A stretch of 64,000 nt of DNA, from positions 372,001-436,000 of the forward strand of contig NZ_SIHO01000002.1 of NCBI RefSeq assembly GCF_004681125.1, given 5' to 3'. A program made the position numbers and the translations under genes. Within the stretch, counting starts at the first letter, position 1, and every line of letters starts with the position of its first letter. Of the stretch, positions 52,469 to 62,811 are shown piece after piece. The notes under the pieces are model-generated. The model searched no databases and was not told the origin of the DNA. It saw only the letters and a list, made by a program, of their open reading frames with translations. The stretch is from Glacieibacterium arshaanense. Its GTDB lineage: Bacteria; Pseudomonadota; Alphaproteobacteria; Sphingomonadales; Sphingomonadaceae.

Positions 52469-54262
52469 TCAACCTGCCGCCGGCAACGCCTTTTGCGCGG
52501 CGATCCAACTGTCGATGTGGGCCTCGAGCAAATCCATCGGCAGCGCGCCGTTTTCGAGCACCGCGTCGTGGAACTTGCGCAAGTCGAAGCGCGTGCCGAG
52601 CTCGGTTTCGGCCTTGGTGCGCAGCCGGCGGATCGTCAACTCGCCGATCTTGTAGGCGAGCGCCTGGCCCGGCCCGGTGATGTAGCGGTTGACCTCGGCG
52701 TCGATGTTGGTCTTCGACAAGGCGGTGTTCGCCAGCATGTAATCGACGGCCTGCTGGCGCGTCCAACCCTTGGCGTGGATGCCGGTATCGACCACCAGGC
52801 GATTGGCGCGCCAGGCCTCGTAGCTCAGCCGCCCCATATTCTTTTCGGGCGTGTCGTACAGCCCCATCTCGATGCCGAGCCGCTCAGAATACAGTCCCCA
52901 GCCTTCGACGAACGCGGTGAAGAATGTCGCGTAGCGCCGGAAATCGGGCAGCGGCGCTTCCTGCGCGATCGAAATCTGCTGGTGGTGGCCCGGCACCGCC
53001 TCATGCACCGACAGCACCGGAATTTCGTACAGCGGCCGCTGGTCGAGGTGCGTGGTGTTGACGAAATAGACGCCGGGCGTGCCGGTCAGATAGGAACCTT
53101 CATTGTAATAGGCGGTGGTGTTGCCGTCGGCGGTCGCGGCGGGGATCTCGCGGATCGTGTAGGGCAGCCGCGGCAGCGTGCCGAACAGCTTGGGCATCCA
53201 GCCGTCGACGGTCTTGTTGACCAGCGCGGTCTTTTCCATCAGCTCCTGCGGCGTCTTGGCATAATATTTGGGGTTGGTGCGCAGCATCTGCACATAGGCC
53301 GCACGGTCGCCGTTGAAGCCGCTCTGCTTGACCACCGCGTCCATTTCGGCGGTGATGCGCGCGACTTCCTTGAGCCCCAGCGCATGCACCTGCTCGGCAG
53401 TCATGTTGGTAGTGGTGAAGCTGCGGACGAGGAAGTCATAATATTCGCCGCCCTGCGGCAACGCGGAGGTGCCGACGGTCCTGCGGCAGTTGGGGGCGTA
53501 ATCCTTGACATAGAAGTCGAGCAGTTCGCGATACGCCGGCATCACCCCGCCCGAAATCGCCTTCGCCGCACGCGCCTTCAATGCCGCCCAGTCGGCGTCG
53601 CTGATCGTCGTCGGCTGCTTGCCGAACGGCGCCCAGAACACCGATTTTTCGGGGGTGTCGGTAATCGTCCCCGAAATCGATTTCTCGAAGCCGATCATCG
53701 ACTCGCACGGCTGCACCTGGCCGCCCTTCAATGCCGTGCGCGTCACCGCGATCGACGCGGCGTTGTACGCCGGATAGACCTCGAGCCGTTCGATATAGCT
53801 CAGGTAATCGGCCTTTGTGAAAAACGGCGTCAGGTCGGGCAGCACTGCGAAGAAGGTGTGCCAGCCGTCGCGGTTCGAGAACAATATCGCCCGCTGCGGG
53901 AATTTGTTGCCCTCGACCTGATCGGCCAGTGACCGCCGCAGCACCAGCCGGTTGAGTCGGTCGGCTTCGCTCAGGCCCGCCGGATCGATGGCGTCGAGGC
54001 GCTTGATGAACACCTCGGCCTCGGCAGCCTGGCGGTCGGCGGCGGCGAGCGACGGATCGCCGAGCTTGCCGTCGCCGGACCGCACGCCGAGAATGCTCGC
54101 CTGCACCGGGTTGTTCGCCAGATACCAGGCCCAATGTTCTTTGATCAGCGCCGCCAGTTGCGCCGTTGCCGGTGTCACGGCTGCTGCCGTCGTTTGAGCC
54201 GCCACCGGTGCCGCGCAGGTCGCCGCACTCGCCAGCAACGCCGCCAAAATCAAATTACGCAT
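52469..54262 (-). CDS. DUF885 family secreted metallopeptidase-like protein
   Basis: 597 aa. Signal peptide 1-23 (MRNLILAALLASAATCAAPVAAQ region). Family-typical HEAVPGHHQQI near 427-437 (zinc-binding HExxxH-like) and a downstream AFVEGWGLYSERLG near 455-468 with the third-ligand Glu. DUF885 proteins resemble M32/M3-like peptidases in fold; substrate unknown. ATG 54262 with GGGGAT upstream; the frame to 54301 has no site. Confidence 0.87.
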   Translation of the reverse strand: MRNLILAALLASAATCAAPVAAQTTAAAVTPATAQLAALIKEHWAWYLANNPVQASILGVRSGDGKLGDPSLAAADRQAAEAEVFIKRLDAIDPAGLSEADRLNRLVLRRSLADQVEGNKFPQRAILFSNRDGWHTFFAVLPDLTPFFTKADYLSYIERLEVYPAYNAASIAVTRTALKGGQVQPCESMIGFEKSISGTITDTPEKSVFWAPFGKQPTTISDADWAALKARAAKAISGGVMPAYRELLDFYVKDYAPNCRRTVGTSALPQGGEYYDFLVRSFTTTNMTAEQVHALGLKEVARITAEMDAVVKQSGFNGDRAAYVQMLRTNPKYYAKTPQELMEKTALVNKTVDGWMPKLFGTLPRLPYTIREIPAATADGNTTAYYNEGSYLTGTPGVYFVNTTHLDQRPLYEIPVLSVHEAVPGHHQQISIAQEAPLPDFRRYATFFTAFVEGWGLYSERLGIEMGLYDTPEKNMGRLSYEAWRANRLVVDTGIHAKGWTRQQAVDYMLANTALSKTNIDAEVNRYITGPGQALAYKIGELTIRRLRTKAETELGTRFDLRKFHDAVLENGALPMDLLEAHIDSWIAAQKALPAAG

Positions 54263-54353
54263 TGGCCAATCCCCTGTCATCAATGGTCTTGCCGCGAGCA
54301 TGCGCGCCGTGGCAGCTAATGTCCCACTATCAACGCGCGCGCGGAGAATGCCA

Positions 54354-54860
54354 ATGGCCAGTGTAGCACCTCCGGTGCGTCCGTCGCTGCTTGACCGCCT
54401 TCTCCCCGACCGGCTGCTTGGCGCCTTGGCATGGGCGCTGCTCGCCGTCGTGATTGTCGCCGTGGCGCGCGGTCATGCCGACTGGGCCAAGGTGCCGCGC
54501 ACCATCTGGTTCCACCTCGCCACCACCGCCGTCGTGCTGGTGCTGACGCCGGTGATGCTGACGCGGCGCAAGGGTGACCGGCGCCACCGCCAGCTCGGCT
54601 GGATTTGGGCGGGTGCGATGTGGGCAACGGCGCTGTTCAGCCTGACCATCCCACCCGCCGGCGGCCGGCTGGTCAGCCCGATCGCGCTGCTGTCGGTGTT
54701 CGTGCTGGTCATGGTGCCGCGGCTGATCCTGCAGGCCCGCGCGCACAATGTCGTTGGCCACCGTGCGACTGTGCGCGGGCTGGTCATCGGCGCGCTGCTG
54801 ATTGCCGGATTTTTCACCTTCCCGTTCAACCGCCTGCTCGGGCAGTGGCTGTTCGGTTAG
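54354..54860 (+). CDS. Four-helix membrane protein, DUF2306-like
   Basis: 168 aa with four hydrophobic helices (about 24-40, 57-76, 84-100, 104-125 and a final one to 165). HRQLGWIWAGAMWATALFSL near 81-100 carries the conserved-looking His and Trp of DUF2306-type proteins. ATG 54354 is chosen since GGAG is spaced 8 nt from it. Unknown function. Confidence 0.68.
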   Translation: MASVAPPVRPSLLDRLLPDRLLGALAWALLAVVIVAVARGHADWAKVPRTIWFHLATTAVVLVLTPVMLTRRKGDRRHRQLGWIWAGAMWATALFSLTIPPAGGRLVSPIALLSVFVLVMVPRLILQARAHNVVGHRATVRGLVIGALLIAGFFTFPFNRLLGQWLFG

Positions 54861-54866
54861 AGCTTT

Positions 54867-54959
54867 AGAGACTCCGGCGGGCAGGGGTGACCCCTGCACC
54901 CGGTTGAAGAGCGCCAAACAAATGGGTGCAGGCCTCAGGCCTGCCCGCCGGAGACTCTT
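54867..54959. repeat. GCCTCCGGCGGGCAGG-family nested palindrome, copy h
   Basis: Full copy with both arms carrying the compensating pair GACTCC / GGAGTC in place of GCCTCC / GGAGGC (GAGACTCCGGCGGGCAGG and CCTGCCCGCCGGAGACTC). The matched change on both arms suggests the stem is under constraint or copied from one arm. Starts 6 nt after the preceding stop. Confidence 0.92.
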
Positions 54960-54976
54960 CTACTGTGTGCGACAAA

Positions 54977-55013
54977 ATCAATCAGTGAGGCCAATAAAAT
55001 CGATTGGATTGAT
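54977..55013. promoter_or_regulatory. CCAAT-N7-ATTGG palindrome upstream of katG
   Basis: CCAAT (54991-54995) and ATTGG (55003-55007) form a palindrome with an outer ATCAAT (54977) and ATTGAT (55008) pair. The gap before katG is AT-rich compared with neighbours, with CATAAT near 55038 as a possible -10. The site could be for OxyR or another peroxide-sensing regulator; not provable here. Confidence 0.4.
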
Positions 55014-55042
55014 GAGTGATAACCCTGCATCCTGTGGCATAA

Positions 55043-57241
<2,199 letters not shown>

Positions 57242-57247
57242 GGCTTT

Positions 57248-57279
57248 GCCGCCGCTCCCTCATCAGCCGGAGCGGCGGC
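57248..57279. terminator. Bidirectional hairpin between convergent katG and lipocalin genes
   Basis: GCCGCCGCTCC (57248-57258) and GGAGCGGCGGC (57269-57279) form an 11-bp stem with a 10-nt loop. No T run follows on either strand, so it may only stabilise 3' ends. Confidence 0.6.
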
Positions 57280-57284
57280 GGACT

Positions 57285-57794
57285 TCAACGCAGCCGGTGC
57301 AACTCGCGGTAGGTTTTCGAACCGTCGGTATTGGTCTTGCCGATGATCAGGACGTCGCCGGTCAGTTTGAACGGCCGCGGCTGGTCGGTGCCGGTGTAGC
57401 TCGGCTTCAGGCTGCCTTCGACGACGTGAATCACCGCATTGTTCGCGGTGTCCACGCGATAGGTGCCGAAATAGGCGACATAGCCATCGTAAGCAGCGCG
57501 CACCTCGGCGTCGGTGCCGGCGTCGTCGCCCTTGGCGAACGGCGGCGTTGCCGGGTTGCGCGTGATGTTGATGCTCAGATGGCCGGTGTTGTCATAGACG
57601 AACAGCCCGCGCGGATGCTCGCCGAACGGCTTCTCGACCTTACCCTTCGCATCGGTATTTTCGAACCGCACCAACTGCCAGCTTCCGGCAAGCCCGATGG
57701 CGGCGGCCTTGGCGGCCTCCTCGGCCGGTGTGGCGTGGGCGCCGCCCGCGAGCAGCAGTGCGATAAGCATGCCGCCGGCAAGTGTTCGGATCAT
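57285..57794 (-). CDS. Secreted lipocalin-like domain protein
   Basis: 169 aa. Signal peptide 1-22 (ends GGAHA). Lipocalin-like (Lipocalin_5) mature domain: LAGSWQLVRFENTDAKGK near 35-52, GLFVYDNTGHLSINITRNP near 63-81, YFGTYRVDT near 108. Ligand unknown. ATG 57794. The 209 bp to the next gene contain no ORF beyond a hairpin. Confidence 0.82.
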   Translation of the reverse strand: MIRTLAGGMLIALLLAGGAHATPAEEAAKAAAIGLAGSWQLVRFENTDAKGKVEKPFGEHPRGLFVYDNTGHLSINITRNPATPPFAKGDDAGTDAEVRAAYDGYVAYFGTYRVDTANNAVIHVVEGSLKPSYTGTDQPRPFKLTGDVLIIGKTNTDGSKTYRELHRLR

Positions 57795-57976
57795 AGGCCC
57801 CCCTGATGTGAACGTACTACACCAATAGCGTTAAATGTGTACGCCTTGCACGACCAGCGCATTTCCAGCATTGCCGGTTGTATCTGGCACTGGTGCGGCG
57901 AAGATTGCACGTCGCGCCAGCCGCGTAAATCCAGCCGCATTGCGAATGGGCCACAAAAGTCCCTGCACCCGTAAAG

Positions 57977-58008
57977 ACTGACCAGATTGCCCTCGGCAAC
58001 CGGTCAGT
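57977..58008 (-). terminator. Hairpin at the end of the six-gene GtrA-to-oxidoreductase operon
   Basis: ACTGACC / GGTCAGT outer arms and TTGCC / GGCAA inner arms fold into a stem over the GtrA stop codon. A short CTTTAC follows on the minus strand, so termination is possible but weak. Confidence 0.5.
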
Positions 58009-58399
58009 TTCGCCGGGCAAAAGAGAAGTGTTTGTGCGCGTAAAAGCTCAGCACAATCGGCGAAAGCACGCCGCTCAGGTGCGCCACGTCATGTGGGTGC
58101 CAGGTCATGTTCATCGCCGGAAATGCGTAGTCCGCCAGCCCGACCGACACGCCGAGCACGACCAGAAAGCTCATCACATTGACCATGGCAAAGCGGCCGT
58201 ACTCGCCGATCCAGCTGCCGCCGCTGCCGTCGAACACGAAACGCCGCGCCAGCACGAACGCCGTCGTCATCCCCGCCAGATAGCCGAGCGCAACCGCGAA
58301 CTCGAAGCGCATGAACCAGTTGAGCCCCCAGCGTGACGCGAGGTTGACCCCGGCGGCAATCCCGCCGGTCACGATGAAGCTGGCGAACTGCTTCGACAC
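58004..58399 (-). CDS. GtrA family membrane protein
   Basis: 131 aa, four hydrophobic helices. Start KQFASFIVTGGIAAGVNL and the late VLARRFVF and HKHFSFAR basic anchors are typical of GtrA, a putative flippase for polyprenyl-phosphate sugars in many systems. GTG 58399, 2 bp after the epimerase stop. Last gene of the operon; could translocate the product made by the UbiA/DprE enzymes. Confidence 0.88.
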   Translation of the reverse strand: MSKQFASFIVTGGIAAGVNLASRWGLNWFMRFEFAVALGYLAGMTTAFVLARRFVFDGSGGSWIGEYGRFAMVNVMSFLVVLGVSVGLADYAFPAMNMTWHPHDVAHLSGVLSPIVLSFYAHKHFSFARRN

Positions 58400-58401
58400 G
58401 G

Positions 58402-59340
58402 TCAGAACTGCAGCGCGATTTTCGAATAGACCGGGTGGCGGAAGGTCTCGTCGAGTGCGGTCTGCAGCGGCGTCGCCTTGACGCCGAAGATGCCCGGCCA
58501 GTCGATGACCTCGAACACGTCGGGCGTCACCAGCGCCGCGAGCTGCTTTTCGGTGAACGGCGGGTTGCTATCGACCAGCGCATAGGTCCGCAGCAACAGC
58601 GCGAACAGGCCGTAGGGGATGCGGACGATGACCGCCTTGGCGCCGGTGGCGCGCTTCATCGCGCGCACCAGATCGATATAGTCGATGCGTTCCTGGCCGG
58701 TAATGTTGTAGGCGCCGGTAATGCGCTGTTCGATGGCGGCGACGATGACGTTGCAGAAGTCGGCGGCATACAGCGGCTGGCGCAGGAACCGCCCCGTGCC
58801 AGGCACCGGGAACACCGGCACGCGCTCCATGAAGCGCGCCAGCCAGCCGACATGCTTGCGGTCGAACCAGCCGAACATCAGCGTCGGTCGCAGGATGACC
58901 TGCGGGATGCCAGTCGCGGCGACGATGGCCTCCTGCACTTTCTTGGTTTCGGTGTAGTCGTCGCGCGCCGCCGAATTGACCACCGACGACGATATGTTGA
59001 CGACATAAGGCACCGCGTTTGCCACCGCCGCCGCCATGACGCGCTCGCTCGCGGTCTGGTTGTTGCGGACGAATTCGGCCGGGTCGAGCCCGCCGATCTG
59101 GGCATGCGCATGGACCAGCGCGGCGGCGCCGGCCAGCGCGCCCTGCCAGCCGTTGTCGGTGGCGAGGTCGGCGGCGATGACTTCGATATCAGGGTGGTGC
59201 TCGCGCAGGATGCCGGCGTTGGTCGCTGCCTTGTCAATGACTGTGATCCGTCTGAAGCCACGGTCCTTCAGCCGCGCGACAAGATTCTGCCCGACCAGCC
59301 CAGCGCCGCCGGTGATGACGATTTTGTCGGATTTGCTCAC
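58402..59340 (-). CDS. NAD-dependent epimerase/dehydratase
   Basis: 312 aa extended SDR. GGAGLVGQNLVARL near 11-24, SSSVVNSAARDDYTETKK near 117-134 with Tyr-x3-Lys, ILRPTLMFGW near 149. The rest matches sugar-nucleotide epimerases. Its GTG start overlaps the DprE2-like stop (GTGA). Probably acts on a sugar linked to the pathway; substrate unknown. Confidence 0.88.
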   Translation of the reverse strand: MSKSDKIVITGGAGLVGQNLVARLKDRGFRRITVIDKAATNAGILREHHPDIEVIAADLATDNGWQGALAGAAALVHAHAQIGGLDPAEFVRNNQTASERVMAAAVANAVPYVVNISSSVVNSAARDDYTETKKVQEAIVAATGIPQVILRPTLMFGWFDRKHVGWLARFMERVPVFPVPGTGRFLRQPLYAADFCNVIVAAIEQRITGAYNITGQERIDYIDLVRAMKRATGAKAVIVRIPYGLFALLLRTYALVDSNPPFTEKQLAALVTPDVFEVIDWPGIFGVKATPLQTALDETFRHPVYSKIALQF

Positions 59341-60068
59341 AGTGACAGCCGCTTGAAAATGGCTTCGGGAATGTGGCGGATAATCGTCATGATCAGCCAC
59401 CACAGCGACTTGGTGTAGATGACATTGCGGCCGCCCAGTTGCGCCTTGATGATGGCCTCGGCGACATCGCGCGGCTGCGCGGTCAGCAGCGGCGGCAGGT
59501 CCATGCCGGCGGTCATCTTGGTCGCGACGAACCCCGGCTTGACGGTCAGCACGTGCAGCCCGGCCTTGAAGTGCGCGTTGCGCAACCCCGATAGGAAGGC
59601 ACTGAACCCGGCCTTCGCCGAGCCATAGACGAAGTTCGACGCGCGCCCGCGGTCGCCCGCCACCGAGCTGATGCCGATGATCGTGCCGCTCGTCATCCGC
59701 CGCGCTGCCGCCAGCAGCAACCGCGCCGGACCGTTATAGTTGGTCGCCATGATCGCATTGGCCTGCGCGGTGTCGACGGCGGCCTGCGCCTGGTCACCCA
59801 GCAGTCCGGCGACCATCACCACCGTGCCGGGCACGACGCCGAGGCTGTCGAAGAATGCGTCGGGGTCGGTGGTAACGACATCGCATGCCACCAGCTTCAC
59901 CCCGACGCGGTGGCGCAGTTCGAGGTCGCTGCTCAACGTCGCCAAGGTCGCCGGATCGCGCGCCGTCAGAATCAGCTCGCAGCCACGCGAAGCATAGCCT
60001 TGCGCCAGCGCCGCACCGATATCCGAGCCGGCGGCGATGATCAGCACGGGGTGTTTGATTTCGTTCAT
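59337..60068 (-). CDS. DprE2-like short-chain dehydrogenase
   Basis: 243 aa SDR. GSDIGAALAQGYASRG near 14-29, catalytic ISSVAGDRGRASNFVYGSAKAGF near 134-156 with Ser and Tyr-x3-Lys. Mycobacterial DprE2 reduces the 2-keto intermediate made by DprE1 to decaprenylphosphoryl-arabinose; the immediate downstream place after a DprE1-like oxidase decides the call over a generic SDR. ATG 60068 overlaps the oxidase stop by 1 nt; GTG 60071 is possible. Confidence 0.85.
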   Translation of the reverse strand: MNEIKHPVLIIAAGSDIGAALAQGYASRGCELILTARDPATLATLSSDLELRHRVGVKLVACDVVTTDPDAFFDSLGVVPGTVVMVAGLLGDQAQAAVDTAQANAIMATNYNGPARLLLAAARRMTSGTIIGISSVAGDRGRASNFVYGSAKAGFSAFLSGLRNAHFKAGLHVLTVKPGFVATKMTAGMDLPPLLTAQPRDVAEAIIKAQLGGRNVIYTKSLWWLIMTIIRHIPEAIFKRLSL

Positions 60069-61396
60069 CACAGCTCCAAACGGCGCGATTGCAGCGATTC
60101 GATGCGTCCGGCAAGTCCGTAGCGCCGCCGCACCTCGCGAAACGCTTCGAGCCTGGGATAGCCGCGCGCCACCGCCGCCGGCGTCGTGCAGGCATCTTTG
60201 GTCAAATAGATGCGCCCGCCATGCTCAGCGGTAATCGCGTCGAGCCGCGCCAGCAGTGCCAGATTGGCGGGTGTCGCGGGGAAGTCCATCGCCAGCGTAT
60301 AGCCCTCCATCGGGAAGCTCAGCATCCCGAACGACGCCGGCCCCATGCGCTTGAGTACCGCGAGGAACGACGCACCGCCGCCCGCGGCAATCGCTTCAAG
60401 CAGCCGCCGCAGCCCCAACGGACTTTCGGCTACCGGCAGCACGCACTGGTACTGCACGAAGCCGCGCGCGCCATAGATGCGGTTCCAGCCGAACACGGCA
60501 TCGAGCGGGTAGAAATAGGGGTCAAGGTCGACCATCCGATCGCCGGTCGCGGGCAGGTGATAGGCCAATTCGTTGAACGCCTTGACCGTGGGCCATGACA
60601 GCGCGAACCCCGGGAAGTCGATCGGCACCGTCAGCGGTCGCCGCGCGGCGCGGGCGAACGGCGTCGCACGGTCGGCCGCCGGGAGTTCATCCAATCGCGC
60701 ATGCTCGCCCAGATGCACCACCGACCGCCCGAGCCGCGCGCCGCCAGCCAGCCCGTCGATCCAAGCGACGGAGTATGTCGACGCCGCCGACGCCTCGAAA
60801 ATCTCGAGCGCCGCCGCCAGATCGGGTGCGCGCAATGTCCGCTGGCGGATGCGCGAGGTTTCGACGCGCTGCAGCCGGAATGCGGCGCGGACGATGACGC
60901 CGGTCAGCCCCATGCCGCCGCAGGTCGCGGCGAACAACTCGGGCTCGCTGTCGCGTGAGGCGCGCAACGTGCGCCCGTCGGGCAGCACCAGGTCGACCCA
61001 GTCGAGATGGTCGCCGAATGACCCGGCGCCGTGATGGTTCTTGCCGTGAACGTCCGATGCCACCATGCCACCGACCGTCACGAACCGCGTGCCCGGCGTG
61101 ACCGGCGCGAACCAGCCGCGCGGTAGCAGCGCATCGGTAATGTCGCCAAGCAGCACCCCGGCCTCGCAGGTCAGCGTGCCGGTGGCGTCGTCAAAGGACA
61201 GCAGGTGCGACAGCCGCGCCGATGAAATAACGCCATCGGGGTTGAGCGCGGAATCGCCGTAAGCGCGACCGTTGCCGCGCGCGATGCTGTCGGGCAGCGC
61301 CGCCAGCGTTGCCGACACCGCATCGGGGGTGTCGGGGGTGGTGACCGCGCAGCTGGCGCGCGGATAGCGCCCCCAGCCGCCGAGCTGGATGTTCAA
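60068..61396 (-). CDS. DprE1-like FAD-dependent oxidase (decaprenylphosphoryl-ribose 2'-epimerase, oxidising half)
   Basis: 442 aa VAO/PCMH-type flavoprotein. GNGRAYGDSALN near 41-52, TVGGMVASDVHGKNHHGAGSFGDHLDW near 105-131, matching the FAD-binding signature of DprE1. The catalytic Lys equivalent to Mtb Lys418 is Lys400 (LTKDA). The residue equivalent to Mtb Cys387, the covalent site of benzothiazinones, is Ala369. TTG start overlaps the UbiA stop (TTGA). The substrate, polyprenyl-phosphoryl ribose, is inference from family and neighbours. Confidence 0.88.
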   Translation of the reverse strand: MNIQLGGWGRYPRASCAVTTPDTPDAVSATLAALPDSIARGNGRAYGDSALNPDGVISSARLSHLLSFDDATGTLTCEAGVLLGDITDALLPRGWFAPVTPGTRFVTVGGMVASDVHGKNHHGAGSFGDHLDWVDLVLPDGRTLRASRDSEPELFAATCGGMGLTGVIVRAAFRLQRVETSRIRQRTLRAPDLAAALEIFEASAASTYSVAWIDGLAGGARLGRSVVHLGEHARLDELPAADRATPFARAARRPLTVPIDFPGFALSWPTVKAFNELAYHLPATGDRMVDLDPYFYPLDAVFGWNRIYGARGFVQYQCVLPVAESPLGLRRLLEAIAAGGGASFLAVLKRMGPASFGMLSFPMEGYTLAMDFPATPANLALLARLDAITAEHGGRIYLTKDACTTPAAVARGYPRLEAFREVRRRYGLAGRIESLQSRRLEL

Positions 61397-62811
61397 GCCG
61401 ACACCAGCACGACCGCGACAACCGCCGCCGCAGTCAGCCAGCTCAGCCGGTCGGTGATCGCGAAGAGGACCGGGTCATCGTGCAACTCGCCGCGCCCCGA
61501 CAGCACCATAACCCGGCTGATCCAGTAGAGGATGAACGGGCAGATCAGCCAAAGCCACTTGGGATGTTCGTACAGCCGCGCCACCTTGGAGCTCGACACA
61601 TAAAGCGCCGACAGCAGCACGGCGCCATACCCGGCTGCCGCCGCCATCGGCTGCAGCACCGCCAGGTCGCTGACGCGGTAGCCGCGCCCCGGCGTGTCGG
61701 CGATGCCGCGTTCGCGCAGCTGCACCAGTTCCGAACAGCGCTTGATGATCGCCAGGCTGAGGAACAGGAACAGGCTGAACATCAACAGCCATTGCGCGTC
61801 GCTGCTGCGGATCACCACGACGCCGCCGACGACGCGGATCGTGTAGAGCCCGCCGAGCACGATGACGTCGATGACGGCATAGCGCTTGAACACCATCGAA
61901 TAGCCCAGCGTCGTCGCGACATAGACGGCCAGTACCAGCATGAACGGCGGTGGCAGGAATGACACGACCCCGATTGTCAGCGCCATCATCGCCGCTGCCA
62001 GCACCACCCCGTCCAGCACCGGCAGCGCCCCTGATGCGAACGGCCGCCTGGCCTTGCGCGGGTGTGCGCGGTCACCGGGCAGGTCGAGCAGGTCGTTGAC
62101 GACATAGGCGCTCGATGCCGCGGTGCAGAAGCAGACGAACGCCAGCGTCGACAGAATGAGGTTTTCGATGCTGAGCTTGTGGCCGGCGAACATCGCCAGG
62201 AACACCAGGCTGTTCTTCGCCCATTGGTGCGGGCGGATGGCGCGCACATAGTCCTTAAGCCGGCGGTGCGGCGTCGCCACCACCTGTGTATCGGCCGCGA
62301 CCTGCGCCGCAAGCGCCGCCAGCCGCGGGCTGCGCGCCACCACCAGCGCCTGGCGCGCCGCCGCCCAAACCGGCAGATCGACGGCGGTGTCACCGACATA
62401 GTCGAAGCCGCCGCGCCCGAAGCGCGCCACCAGTTGCGCCGCCTTGGCTTCGCCAGCCATATTTGTTGTGCCGTCGCTGCCGATGACGCCGGCAATGCCG
62501 CCGATATGGTCGGCCAACGCCTCGACCAGTCGCGAGTCTGACGCCGAGGCGAGATAGACCGGCCGGCCTTCGGCCTGTGCGGTGCGGATCAGCGCGACGA
62601 CTTCAGGGCGCAATGGCAAGGCGGCGACACCGGGGTCGACACGGTCGGCGAGCTGTGCCTTGAGCGCGGCCTTCCCTTGCGTCAGCCAGCCGAACAGCCG
62701 CGGCGTCTGGAACGGATGCCGCGCAACGAACTGCAGCGCGCTTTCGTGAAGCAGGTCGGTCATCAGCAGCGTGCCATCGACATCGACAGCGAGTGGAACG
62801 GGGGCGTTCAT
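61393..62811 (-). CDS. HAD-UbiA fusion, DPPR-synthase-like prenyltransferase
   Basis: 472 aa. N-terminal HAD phosphatase domain (about 1-190) with DVDGTLLMTD near 9-18 and FDYVGDTAVDL near 136; C-terminal UbiA domain (about 195-472) with NDLLDLPGDRAHPRKARR near 239-256 carrying the Asp-rich motif. In mycobacteria the UbiA enzyme Rv3806c links 5-phosphoribose from PRPP to decaprenyl phosphate and a phosphatase then removes the 5'-phosphate; a fused HAD domain could supply the second step. Overlaps neighbours by 4 bp on both sides. Confidence 0.87.
   Translation of the reverse strand: MNAPVPLAVDVDGTLLMTDLLHESALQFVARHPFQTPRLFGWLTQGKAALKAQLADRVDPGVAALPLRPEVVALIRTAQAEGRPVYLASASDSRLVEALADHIGGIAGVIGSDGTTNMAGEAKAAQLVARFGRGGFDYVGDTAVDLPVWAAARQALVVARSPRLAALAAQVAADTQVVATPHRRLKDYVRAIRPHQWAKNSLVFLAMFAGHKLSIENLILSTLAFVCFCTAASSAYVVNDLLDLPGDRAHPRKARRPFASGALPVLDGVVLAAAMMALTIGVVSFLPPPFMLVLAVYVATTLGYSMVFKRYAVIDVIVLGGLYTIRVVGGVVVIRSSDAQWLLMFSLFLFLSLAIIKRCSELVQLRERGIADTPGRGYRVSDLAVLQPMAAAAGYGAVLLSALYVSSSKVARLYEHPKWLWLICPFILYWISRVMVLSGRGELHDDPVLFAITDRLSWLTAAAVVAVVLVSA

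Noticed and set aside
52493-53932. 479-codon open frame on the plus strand
   Set aside because: Antisense to the DUF885 gene, which has a signal peptide and a zinc-binding motif.
9868-54959. Palindromic repeats as classical Rho-independent terminators
   Set aside because: The stems are strong, but no T tract follows and several copies include start or coding sequence, so a dispersed repeat is the better description.
57795-58003. Possible small gene between the lipocalin and GtrA genes
   Set aside because: Only a short minus-strand frame without start context; the segment shows nothing but a hairpin at its end.
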